Of a stretch of DNA of 64,000 nt, positions 57,045 through 64,000 are shown in pieces. Source of the stretch: Virgibacillus salarius (GTDB taxonomy: Bacteria > Bacillota > Bacilli > Bacillales > Amphibacillaceae); assembly GCF_039521925.1 (NCBI RefSeq), contig NZ_BAAACY010000098.1, forward strand, positions 1 through 64,000, given 5' to 3'. A model generated the notes under the pieces. It was not told where the DNA came from. It did no database searches and saw nothing but the letters and a program-made list of their open reading frames with translations. Both the position numbers and the translations under genes were made by a program. Within the stretch, counting starts at the first letter, position 1. The number at the start of each line of letters is the position of its first letter.

Positions 57045-58859
57045 TTATGTTTTAGGACGATTTTGGGACAATTCTTCTTCATTTTCTGGGCTATTTAAAT
57101 AAGTAATGATTTCATTTGCTGTATTCTTTGGTATGCCTAGCTTAGTAAATTCCTTTATCTCTGCCTTTTTAATTTCAGTAATCGATTTAAAATGCGTTAA
57201 GAGCAGCTTTCTCCTTTTTTCACCAATACCTGGGATTTTATCTAATTCTGACTGAAACACATTTTTCCCACGTAACTGTCTATGAAAAGAGATAGCAAAA
57301 CGATGTACTTCTTCCTGTACTCTCTGAACAAGATAAAATTCCTGTGATTTCCTATCCAATGGTACGACAACTGGTGGTACACCGTATAATAATTCACTGG
57401 TTTTATGCTTATCATCCTTTGCTAAACCGCATAAAGGAATATCAAGTCCAAGTTCATTTTCGAGAACGTCTAGTGCCGCGCTCATTTGACCTTTCCCTCC
57501 ATCAACGATGATCAGGTCTGGTAATGGTAGGTTTTCTTTCAAGACCCTCGTATATCTTCGACGGATAACCTCTCGCATCGTTTCATAGTCATCTGGCCCC
57601 TCAACATCTCGAATCTTATATTTTCTATATTCTTTCTTATTTGGTTTTCCATCAATGAAAACAACCATGGCAGATACTGGATCTGTACCTTGTATATTGG
57701 AATTATCGAATGCTTCTATTCGATGGGGTGTTTCAATATTTAGTCGTTCGCCTAAATGCTCTACTGCAACAATTGTCCGTTCTTCATCCCTTTCGATGAT
57801 CGAAAATTTTTCCTTCAACGAAATTTTTGCATTCTCAGTAGCGAGTTCAACTAACTCTTTTTTTCGCCCCCGATAGGGTGTATGAACATCAATATCCAAA
57901 AGATCCTTCAGTAAGTCTACATTTGTGCCCAATGGTACAAGAACTTGTTTTGGCTTCGGATGATTCTGATGTAGATAGAACCTACCAATATAGCTAATAA
58001 ATGTTTCCTCTGCCTCGTCAAAGAAAGGAAATACGGCAACATCACGTTCTATTAATTTCCCCTGCCTAATAAAGAATACTTGAATACACATCCACCCTTT
58101 ATCAAAGCTATAACCAAATATATCCCGATCAGTCTGGTCATTCATGGTCATCTTCTGTTGCTCCATGACAGATTCAATATGTTGTATTTGGTCCCTCAAT
58201 TCCTTAGCCCTCTCAAAATTTAACTGTTCACTTGCCTCATACATTTTCTGTGATAAATCACGTTTAATGGATGTATAACCGCCGTGTAAAAAGGAGGATA
58301 CATTCTGAACAATCTCATCATATGCCTCTTTCGTCGGTGGTGTTTCACTACATGCAAAACATTGATCCATATGATAATAAAGACATGGGCGCCCCGGTGG
58401 ATTATTACACTTTCTAAGCGGATAAAGTCGATCAAGTAATTTTTTGGTTTCTCTAGCAGCGATGACATTTGGGTAAGGTCCAAAATATTTCCCTTTATCT
58501 TTTTTAACTTTTCTTGTTATGAGCAAGCGTGGATGCCGTTCAGAAGTTATCTTTAGATATGGGTACGATTTATCATCCTTTAGCATGACATTGTATTTCG
58601 GATCGTATTTTTTTATTAAATTCATTTCTAAAATGAGTGCTTCGATTTCCGATGATGTTACAATATATTCAAAGCTTTCAATCTCTTGAACCAACCGCTG
58701 CGTCTTACGATCATTTGCTCCAGTAAAGTAGGAGCGAACCCTATTTTTTAAAAGCTTCGATTTGCCGACATATATCACCGTTTCATGCTTATCCTTCATA
58801 ATGTAGCACCCTGGTTTAGCTGGGAGCACTGCAAGCTTTTCTTTAATTAACTGATTCAT
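57045..58859 (-). CDS. uvrC: Excinuclease ABC subunit C
   Basis: 604 residues from ATG 58859. N-terminal GIY-YIG nuclease (PGCYIMKDKHETVIYVGKSKLLKNRVRSYF), a UVR domain (about 200-235), an RNase H-like second nuclease (IIVDGGKGQMSAALDVL) and a C-terminal HhH pair (IPGIGEKRRKLLLTHF). Makes both incisions in nucleotide excision repair. The longer frame to 58928 covers the trxA terminator and is not used. Confidence 0.95.
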   Translation of the reverse strand: MNQLIKEKLAVLPAKPGCYIMKDKHETVIYVGKSKLLKNRVRSYFTGANDRKTQRLVQEIESFEYIVTSSEIEALILEMNLIKKYDPKYNVMLKDDKSYPYLKITSERHPRLLITRKVKKDKGKYFGPYPNVIAARETKKLLDRLYPLRKCNNPPGRPCLYYHMDQCFACSETPPTKEAYDEIVQNVSSFLHGGYTSIKRDLSQKMYEASEQLNFERAKELRDQIQHIESVMEQQKMTMNDQTDRDIFGYSFDKGWMCIQVFFIRQGKLIERDVAVFPFFDEAEETFISYIGRFYLHQNHPKPKQVLVPLGTNVDLLKDLLDIDVHTPYRGRKKELVELATENAKISLKEKFSIIERDEERTIVAVEHLGERLNIETPHRIEAFDNSNIQGTDPVSAMVVFIDGKPNKKEYRKYKIRDVEGPDDYETMREVIRRRYTRVLKENLPLPDLIIVDGGKGQMSAALDVLENELGLDIPLCGLAKDDKHKTSELLYGVPPVVVPLDRKSQEFYLVQRVQEEVHRFAISFHRQLRGKNVFQSELDKIPGIGEKRRKLLLTHFKSITEIKKAEIKEFTKLGIPKNTANEIITYLNSPENEEELSQNRPKT

Positions 58860-58880
58860 AAGTTCATCCAATCCCTTTAG

Positions 58881-58914
58881 AAAATCCCTTGTTACATCTG
58901 CAACAAGGGATTTA
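58881..58914 (-). terminator. trxA terminator
   Basis: AATCCCTTGTTGCAGATG and AACAAGGGATT form a hairpin followed by TTTTC on the minus strand. Incomplete T-run allows some read-through into uvrC. Confidence 0.55.
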
Positions 58915-58950
58915 TCAATTTCATACATTCTATTTATTAGTATACAATGT

Positions 58951-59265
58951 TTAGGCGTGTTTGTTAATTAAATCTACTAGAGCTTCTTTTGGTTGAAAAC
59001 CGATAACTTGGTCAACAACATTTCCATCTTTAAATAGTAATAAAGTTGGTATGCTCATTACACCATATTTACCAGCAGTTTCTTGGTTTTCATCTACATC
59101 TAATTTAACAATTTGTACTTTGTCTTCCATTTCTCCATCAATTTCTTCAAGTACTGGTGCAATCATTTTACAAGGGCCACACCAAGGCGCCCAAAAATCT
59201 ACTAGTACTAAACCCTCAGCAGTTTCTTTAGAAAAGTTTTGATCAGTTACATTTATAATCGCCAT
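58951..59265 (-). CDS. trxA: Thioredoxin
   Basis: 104 residues, full length. The redox site is WCGPCK in FWAPWCGPCKMIAPVLEEI; cis-proline in MSIPTLLLF. General disulphide reductase and electron donor, e.g. for ribonucleotide reductase. Coded ahead of uvrC on the same strand, as in B. subtilis. Confidence 0.97.
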   Translation of the reverse strand: MAIINVTDQNFSKETAEGLVLVDFWAPWCGPCKMIAPVLEEIDGEMEDKVQIVKLDVDENQETAGKYGVMSIPTLLLFKDGNVVDQVIGFQPKEALVDLINKHA

Positions 59266-59681
59266 TATATTACTCCTCCTAATATGAAGCTTAATTCTTA
59301 CGTTGAGTATATCATCGTTAGTATAACCTTACTAATAATTTGCTTATGCGTATATGAGTTATAAAAATTTCTTTTATTGCTGTTATTTAAAGCATTCACC
59401 TCACTGCCTTAAACTGCTGATATTAGTTGAGAAGCTACATGACCTAACTTCGTTTTTTCTTGCCCGCGGGAAGCGTCCTAACCATACTCATAACTTATAG
59501 CTAGCTTGATTACTCGGACAAGCAGCGAATGATATGTACATCTTCTTGCAACCTGAAATAGCAAAACATAACGAAGCCAATGATCCGTATGGTTTTTTCA
59601 TTATTATTCTCACAACTCATCAAGCAATAAAAACACGAGCAGTGTCTAAATAAGATCGGTTAACCTGTCTTTTCGCATTAT
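59266..59681. other. trxA upstream region, no gene seen
   Basis: About 415 bp without a supported frame. It should contain the trxA promoter near 59280-59340. The motif GCCCGCGGGAAGCG at about 59462-59475 resembles a worn copy of a CCGCGGG-containing dispersed repeat of Bacillaceae; a full copy is not visible. Confidence 0.35.
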
Positions 59682-59713
59682 AAAAATAACTGCCGAGAAT
59701 GACTACTCGACAG
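59682..59713 (-). terminator. etfA terminator
   Basis: CTGTCGAG pairs with CTCGGCAG around 8 bases, followed by TTATTTTT on the minus strand. Confidence 0.7.
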
Positions 59714-59749
59714 CTTAAAATATAACTATTACCATAGGTTTCATTAAAA

Positions 59750-60739
59750 TTAGCTATTCGTTATTCCTTCTTGTAGCTTTTTCACTTCTTCAATTAATAA
59801 TGGTATTACTTCAAATAAATCTCCAACAATGCCGTAGTCAGCTACATTGAAGATATTTGCTTCAGGGTCCTTATTAATAGCAACGATTACTTTAGAATTC
59901 GACATCCCCGCTAGATGTTGAATAGCCCCTGATATACCTACAGCAATGTATAGATCTGGTGTTACAACTTTACCAGTCTGCCCTATTTGCAATGAATAAT
60001 CACAATACTCTGCATCACAAGCCCCGCGTGAAGCTCCTACCGCTCCACCTAATACTTCTGCCAATTCATAAAGTGGTTTAAATCCATCCTCACTCTTAAC
60101 ACCACGTCCACCTGCAACGATTACATTAGCTTCTGATAAATCAACACCTTCTGATGCTTTTCTTACCACATCTTTAATAACCGTGCGAATATCTGTAATG
60201 TCTAAATTCTTTGGCGTGATTTCTCCCGAACGTGCTTCATCCCGATTTAATGCAGGTATATTGTTTGGACGAATCGTAAAGAACGTGATACCATCCGTAA
60301 TTATTTTCTTCTCAAATGCCTTACCTGAATATATTGGTCGAACGAACTGAATTTTATCCCCTTCAACCTCAATATCTACCGCATCAGAAATTAATCCTGT
60401 TTCTAATTTACTGGCAATTTTCGGGGTTAAATCCTTACCGATGGATGTGTGTCCCATTACAATACTTTTTGGCGACTCTTCATGAATAACAGCTAAAACC
60501 GCTTGCCCAAATCCTTCAGATGTATAGGCTGTTAAGCTATCATGAGAGATCGTTACGACACGATCAGCACCATAATAAATCATCTCTTTTCCTAGTTCCT
60601 CTAACTCACCAGACCCACAAATAACGCCGACTAATTCTGCTTCAGCATCTACCTTTTTTGCAGCTGCAATAGCTTCATAAGATACATTCCGTAATGAACC
60701 GTCTTTTGTTTCCCCAATTACTACTATTTTTTCACTCAC
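59750..60739 (-). CDS. etfA: Electron transfer flavoprotein alpha
   Basis: 329 residues from GTG 60739. The FAD-binding C-terminal domain carries GGRGVKSEDGF, GASRGACDAEYCDYSLQIGQTGKVV, LYIAVGISGAIQHLAGM and KDPEANIFNVADYGIVGD. It accepts electrons from acyl-CoA dehydrogenases during beta-oxidation. Last gene of the fadR-fadB-etfB-etfA operon. Confidence 0.95.
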   Translation of the reverse strand: MSEKIVVIGETKDGSLRNVSYEAIAAAKKVDAEAELVGVICGSGELEELGKEMIYYGADRVVTISHDSLTAYTSEGFGQAVLAVIHEESPKSIVMGHTSIGKDLTPKIASKLETGLISDAVDIEVEGDKIQFVRPIYSGKAFEKKIITDGITFFTIRPNNIPALNRDEARSGEITPKNLDITDIRTVIKDVVRKASEGVDLSEANVIVAGGRGVKSEDGFKPLYELAEVLGGAVGASRGACDAEYCDYSLQIGQTGKVVTPDLYIAVGISGAIQHLAGMSNSKVIVAINKDPEANIFNVADYGIVGDLFEVIPLLIEEVKKLQEGITNS

Positions 60740-60767
60740 GTAACTTTCTCCTCTCTGTCATAAGAAA

Positions 60768-61541
60768 TTACAGTACTTTTGATTCATTCTTTAATAATGA
60801 AACCAATTCTACTACTTGCTCGTTAAGCTCACCTTCAAGCACTCGGCCAGCCTCTTTTTCAGGTGGTAAAAAGATATCAATAGTTTTTGTTTTCGGCTCT
60901 ACATCATCTTCGTCTAAATCTAAATCATCAATTTCCAGTTCTTCTAATGGCTTCTTCTTGGCTTTCATAATACCTGGTAGTGACGGGTAACGTGGTTCAT
61001 TTAGTCCTTGCTGACACGTTACTAAAACAGGAAGTGACGTCTCAATAATTTCCACATCACCCTCTACATCTTTTTCAATGTTTACGACCTCGCCATCAAT
61101 TTTTAGACTAGTGATTGTTGTTACATAAGGAATACCCAACGCTTCCGCAAGGCGGGGACCAACTTGCCCGCTTGCTTCATCAATAGCCACATTTCCTGCT
61201 AAGATGAGATCTGCTTCTTTATCTTCAAAAAACGCTTCCAAAATTTTAGCAGTTGTATACTGATCCCCGCTCTCCAAATCATCCTCCGTATTAATTAATA
61301 CCGCCTTATCTGCCCCCATTGCTAAAGCAGTCCTTAGTTGCTTTTCGGAATCCTCATCCCCAATAGTTACTACTGTAACTTCACCACCGTGTTCATCTCG
61401 TTGATTAATTGCTTCTTCTACCGCATATTCATCATAGGGATTAATGATAAATTCTGCTCCATCATCTTCGATTTGACCGTGAGAAACATTAATTTTTTCT
61501 TCCGTATCAAACGTCTTTTTTAATAATACGTAAATATTCAT
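60768..61541 (-). CDS. etfB: Electron transfer flavoprotein beta
   Basis: 257 residues from ATG 61541 (GGAGGAAAATGAA ahead), the normal length; a longer frame to 61697 runs backwards through the end of fadB and is not used. Marks: MNIYVLLKKTFDTEEKI, NPYDEYAVEEA, ADLILAGNVAIDEASGQVGPRLAEALGIPYVT. Binds AMP and pairs with EtfA. Start lies 20 bp after the fadB stop. Confidence 0.95.
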   Translation of the reverse strand: MNIYVLLKKTFDTEEKINVSHGQIEDDGAEFIINPYDEYAVEEAINQRDEHGGEVTVVTIGDEDSEKQLRTALAMGADKAVLINTEDDLESGDQYTTAKILEAFFEDKEADLILAGNVAIDEASGQVGPRLAEALGIPYVTTITSLKIDGEVVNIEKDVEGDVEIIETSLPVLVTCQQGLNEPRYPSLPGIMKAKKKPLEELEIDDLDLDEDDVEPKTKTIDIFLPPEKEAGRVLEGELNEQVVELVSLLKNESKVL

Positions 61542-61560
61542 TTCATTTTCCTCCTTCAAT

Positions 61561-62334
61561 CTACTTATCCTGGAAGTTTGGTTTGCGTTTTTCAACAAAC
61601 GCCTGTACGCCTTCTTTTGCATCATCCGTTCCAAATATCTGTCCAAAAGCCTTTGCTTCTGCATCAACACCTGAAGCAAAGTTTCCAGTCTTGGCAAAAG
61701 GAATTAATTGCATAACATGATTAATCGTTGGTTTACTCTTAATAATTACCTTTTCTGCTAATTGTCTTACTTCCTGTTCTAACATATCCTCATCTACCAC
61801 TTTATTTGCCAATCCTAAGGAATATGCTTCCTTACCACTAATTGGTTCACCACTTAAAATCATTTCATACGCCTTTGCTGTTCCAACATATTGTGGGAGT
61901 CGTTGTGTACCAGCAAATCCAGGAATAATTCCCAATGTTAACTCAGGTAGACCTAATTTTGCATTTTCAGTTACAATTCGCATGTGACAGGCCATGGATA
62001 ATTCAAGTCCTCCCCCCAAAGCGGCTCCATGTATTGCCGCAATGACCGGTACAGAGAAATGCTCAATACGATCAAATAATTCCTGCCCTTTTTTTGCTAA
62101 CAATTCATAATCAGAGGCTGCTTGTAATGAAGTAAATTCTTTAATATCAGCACCTGCTGAAAAGAATTTACCGTCTCCTCTAAGTATGATTGCTTTTACG
62201 CTAATATCCTCTTCGATCTGATCTAATCTAGTAGAAAGATCACGCAATAGAGTACTAGATAAAGCGTTTGCAGGAGGGCTTTTAATAGTTAAGTAAGCAA
62301 TATGGTTAACTACCTCAAAATCTAATGTATTCAT
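61561..62334 (-). CDS. fadB: Enoyl-CoA hydratase
   Basis: 257 residues of the crotonase family: FFSAGADIKEFTS (oxyanion hole), AAIHGAALGGGLELSMACHMRIVTENAKLGLPELTLGIIPGFAGTQRLP with the catalytic glutamate. Hydrates trans-2-enoyl-CoA in beta-oxidation. Conserved between fadR and etfB. Confidence 0.93.
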   Translation of the reverse strand: MNTLDFEVVNHIAYLTIKSPPANALSSTLLRDLSTRLDQIEEDISVKAIILRGDGKFFSAGADIKEFTSLQAASDYELLAKKGQELFDRIEHFSVPVIAAIHGAALGGGLELSMACHMRIVTENAKLGLPELTLGIIPGFAGTQRLPQYVGTAKAYEMILSGEPISGKEAYSLGLANKVVDEDMLEQEVRQLAEKVIIKSKPTINHVMQLIPFAKTGNFASGVDAEAKAFGQIFGTDDAKEGVQAFVEKRKPNFQDK

Positions 62335-62378
62335 TAGTCCATCTCCCTTATCTTAAATTGTACACATCACTCTTTTGC

Positions 62379-62963
62379 TTACGAATTAGCAAGGCCTTCA
62401 GTCAATAGAGCATGAACTTCATATGCTTGTTTTACTAAGTCATACTTGCGTTCTTTCATCACCCAATTTGTAACCGTTTCATCTAGTGTACCAAAAATCA
62501 TCTGACGAACAAGAGGTATATTCAAACTATTTCGGAAAACACCTTCCTTCATACCCTCTTCAATAATGGAATCAATTACTGTTAAATATGGCTTTAACAC
62601 CTTATTAATTTCTAATCGTAATTCAGGATTTGATTGACGAAGTTCTAGCTGTGTTACAACTGCTAACTGTGGATTCTCTGCAAGTTGTGTAAAATGCATT
62701 TGAATTAATTCCAATAACTTTTTATTTGCATCTTGTTTGTCTTGAATGGATACAGTTATCTGATTAATAAATTGACCCATTTTTTCTTCAAATACTGAAA
62801 TAAGTATGTCTTCCTTATTTTTAAAATATAAATAGATCGTCCCATCAGCTACACCAGCTTTTTTGGCAATCTTCGAAACCTGTGATGCATGATAACCGTT
62901 TTCTGCAATAACCTCAACGGCTGCTTCTATAATTTGTTTATACTTTGGTCTATTTTTATTCAT
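62379..62963 (-). CDS. fadR: Fatty-acid regulator FadR (TetR family)
   Basis: 194 residues from ATG 62963 (AAGGAGAG ahead). TetR helix-turn-helix IIEAAVEVIAENGYHASQVSKIAKKAGVADGTIYLYFKNKEDIL, then the ligand-binding helical part. In B. subtilis it represses beta-oxidation genes and is released by long-chain acyl-CoA. The FadR operator lies directly ahead of it, so it regulates its own operon. Confidence 0.93.
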   Translation of the reverse strand: MNKNRPKYKQIIEAAVEVIAENGYHASQVSKIAKKAGVADGTIYLYFKNKEDILISVFEEKMGQFINQITVSIQDKQDANKKLLELIQMHFTQLAENPQLAVVTQLELRQSNPELRLEINKVLKPYLTVIDSIIEEGMKEGVFRNSLNIPLVRQMIFGTLDETVTNWVMKERKYDLVKQAYEVHALLTEGLANS

Positions 62964-62991
62964 GTTTCTCTCCTTACAACTGCACATAAAA

Positions 62992-63009
62992 TGAATGATT
63001 ATTCATTCA
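62992..63009. promoter_or_regulatory. FadR operator
   Basis: TGAATGATTATTCATTCA matches the B. subtilis FadR box TGAATGAMTANTCATTCA when read on the minus strand. It lies at the start point of the fadR promoter. Confidence 0.85.
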
Positions 63010-63011
63010 TT

Positions 63012-63040
63012 ATCTTAACTTCTTTTTAAAACGATGTCAA
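63012..63040 (-). promoter_or_regulatory. fadR operon promoter
   Basis: Minus strand: perfect -35 TTGACA (63035-63040), 17-bp spacer, -10 TAAGAT (63012-63017), directly followed by the FadR operator. Confidence 0.85.
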
Positions 63041-63063
63041 TAGATAGCTTGTACAGTTTTCAG

Positions 63064-63083
63064 GAAAAAAAGAGCTAACGCTC
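63064..63083 (-). terminator. lcfA terminator
   Basis: GAGCGTTAGCTC followed by TTTTTTTCC on the minus strand, overlapping the lcfA stop. It separates lcfA from the fadR operon. Confidence 0.75.
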
Positions 63084-64000
63084 AAATTGTTTTTATATCT
63101 TCTTTTTCAGCGACCTCTTCTTCCTCTACCAATTGTCTTCTTAATATTTTACCAACTGCTGTTTTCGGTAGTTCATCGCGGAATTCATATCTCTTTGGTA
63201 CTTTATATGCTGCCAAATGCTTCCGACAATATGTGTTTAATTCAGCTTCTGTCAGTTTATAACCATCCTTTAAGACTACATAAGCCTTTACGGTTTCACC
63301 ACGATATAGATCTGGAATACCGGCTACAACAGCTTCTTGTATCCCCTCATGCTCATATAAAACCTCTTCTACTTCTCGAGGATAAATATTATATCCACCA
63401 GCAATAATCATATCCTTTTTGCGATCAACAATGTAAAAATAACCATCTTCTGTTTGATATCCTAAGTCACCAGTAAATAACCATCCATCTTTCAGTACTT
63501 GATCCGTCTCCTCTTGATTATTCCAGTATCCCTTCATAATTTGTGGACCTTTAACGGCTATTTCACCGACTTCACCTATTTCAGCTTCATCCATCGTTTC
63601 CATGTTCAAAATTTTAGCATCTGTATCTGGCCATGGAACTCCGATACTTCCATTTCTACGCTCATGCCAAACAAAATTTGCATGAGTAACCGGTGAGGAT
63701 TCTGTTAGACCATAGCCTTCCACAAGTTTCCCTCCAGTTACTTTTTCAAATTGCTCCTGAATCTCAGTGGGCAATGGCGCCGAACCGCTAATACACGCTT
63801 CTATAGAAGAAAGATCGTAATCTAATAAATTAGGGTGATTTAATAAACCTACATATATCGTTGGTGCACCGGGAAATAAAGTTGGTTTCTGTTTATGAAT
63901 CGTTTTTAATACTTCACCAGCATCAAACTTTGGAAGGAGTATCATTTTTGCACCAATTAAAATGGAGTTATTCATTACTGCCGTCATTCCATATACATGG
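63082..64000 (-). CDS. lcfA: Long-chain acyl-CoA synthetase, partial
   Basis: The 3' part of an AMP-forming acyl-CoA ligase; the frame is open to the right edge (HVYGMTAVMNNSILIGAK), so about the N-terminal 45% lies outside. Visible marks: EGYGLTESSPV, GWLFTGDLGYQTEDGYFYIVDRKKDMIIAGGYNIYPREVE, and the C-terminal LPKTAVGKILRRQL with the catalytic lysine. Activates fatty acids for beta-oxidation or lipid synthesis. Confidence 0.95.
   Translation of the reverse strand, partial: HVYGMTAVMNNSILIGAKMILLPKFDAGEVLKTIHKQKPTLFPGAPTIYVGLLNHPNLLDYDLSSIEACISGSAPLPTEIQEQFEKVTGGKLVEGYGLTESSPVTHANFVWHERRNGSIGVPWPDTDAKILNMETMDEAEIGEVGEIAVKGPQIMKGYWNNQEETDQVLKDGWLFTGDLGYQTEDGYFYIVDRKKDMIIAGGYNIYPREVEEVLYEHEGIQEAVVAGIPDLYRGETVKAYVVLKDGYKLTEAELNTYCRKHLAAYKVPKRYEFRDELPKTAVGKILRRQLVEEEEVAEKEDIKTI

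Noticed and set aside
61542..61697. N-terminal extension of EtfB by 52 residues
   Set aside because: It lies within the end of fadB, is unlike the family, and ATG 61541 has GGAGG at perfect distance.
1..64000. CRISPR arrays, rRNA genes, T-box or other riboswitches
   Set aside because: No regularly spaced repeats, rRNA sequence or recognisable riboswitch core was found; the only multi-copy short repeats are the iterons and operators listed.

Overview
The window comes from a low-GC, endospore-forming Firmicute of the family Bacillaceae. The evidence is the spore genes gerE and gerM, the strong GGAGG ribosome binding sites with many TTG starts, and a chromosomal gene order (ysnB-ysnA-rph-gerM-racE-ysmB-gerE-ysmA-sdhBAC-yslB-uvrC-trxA-etfA-etfB-fadB-fadR-lcfA) that matches the Bacillus subtilis order almost gene for gene. 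The protein flavour suggests the Oceanobacillus/Virgibacillus group, but that genus-level guess is inference.

Layout. (1) 1-1642: chromosomal flank holding a degraded phage lysin remnant joined to a truncated ISL3-type transposase, then a hairpin terminator that originally belonged to tRNA-Arg. (2) 1643-46558: a prophage of about 44.9 kb integrated into the 3' end of tRNA-Arg(UCU) and bounded by an 18-bp direct repeat. (3) 46548-46708: tRNA-Arg and tRNA-Gly. (4) 46873-64000: the conserved chromosomal block; the last gene, lcfA, runs off the window.

Prophage. From right to left it has a + strand integrase with a LexA-type SOS box on its promoter; a genetic switch with divergent promoters and TATCAG operators; an early operon (excisionase-like protein, DUF2800 nuclease, DUF2815 ssDNA-binding protein, family A DNA polymerase, PcfK- and PcfJ-like proteins, VapE-type primase-helicase, an iteron cluster that looks like the replication origin, VRR-NUC nuclease, SNF2-type helicase, ArpU-type late regulator); then the late operon (HNH, terminase small and large, portal, ClpP-like protease, HK97 capsid, Ig-domain protein, connectors, tail tube, frameshifted tail chaperone, tape measure, Dit, tail spike, XhlA, holin, amidase). 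It is a siphovirus with an HK97-type head. No essential structural gene appears broken, so it may be inducible.

Cargo. Between the lysin terminator and attL (1.66-8.0 kb) lies an AT-rich accessory block. It holds a two-gene AAA-ATPase/RloB operon (AbiL-like anti-phage system), a second SOS-promoter-driven operon of two unrecognised proteins, small membrane proteins, and two frameshifted genes (an SDR oxidoreductase and a small WYL-like protein). Further probable morons are a DUF4145 protein inside the lysis module, a lipoprotein at the head of the late operon, and an oppositely oriented gene in the tail module. Small genes below 60 codons, regulatory sites, the slippery site and the iterons were read directly from the sequence.
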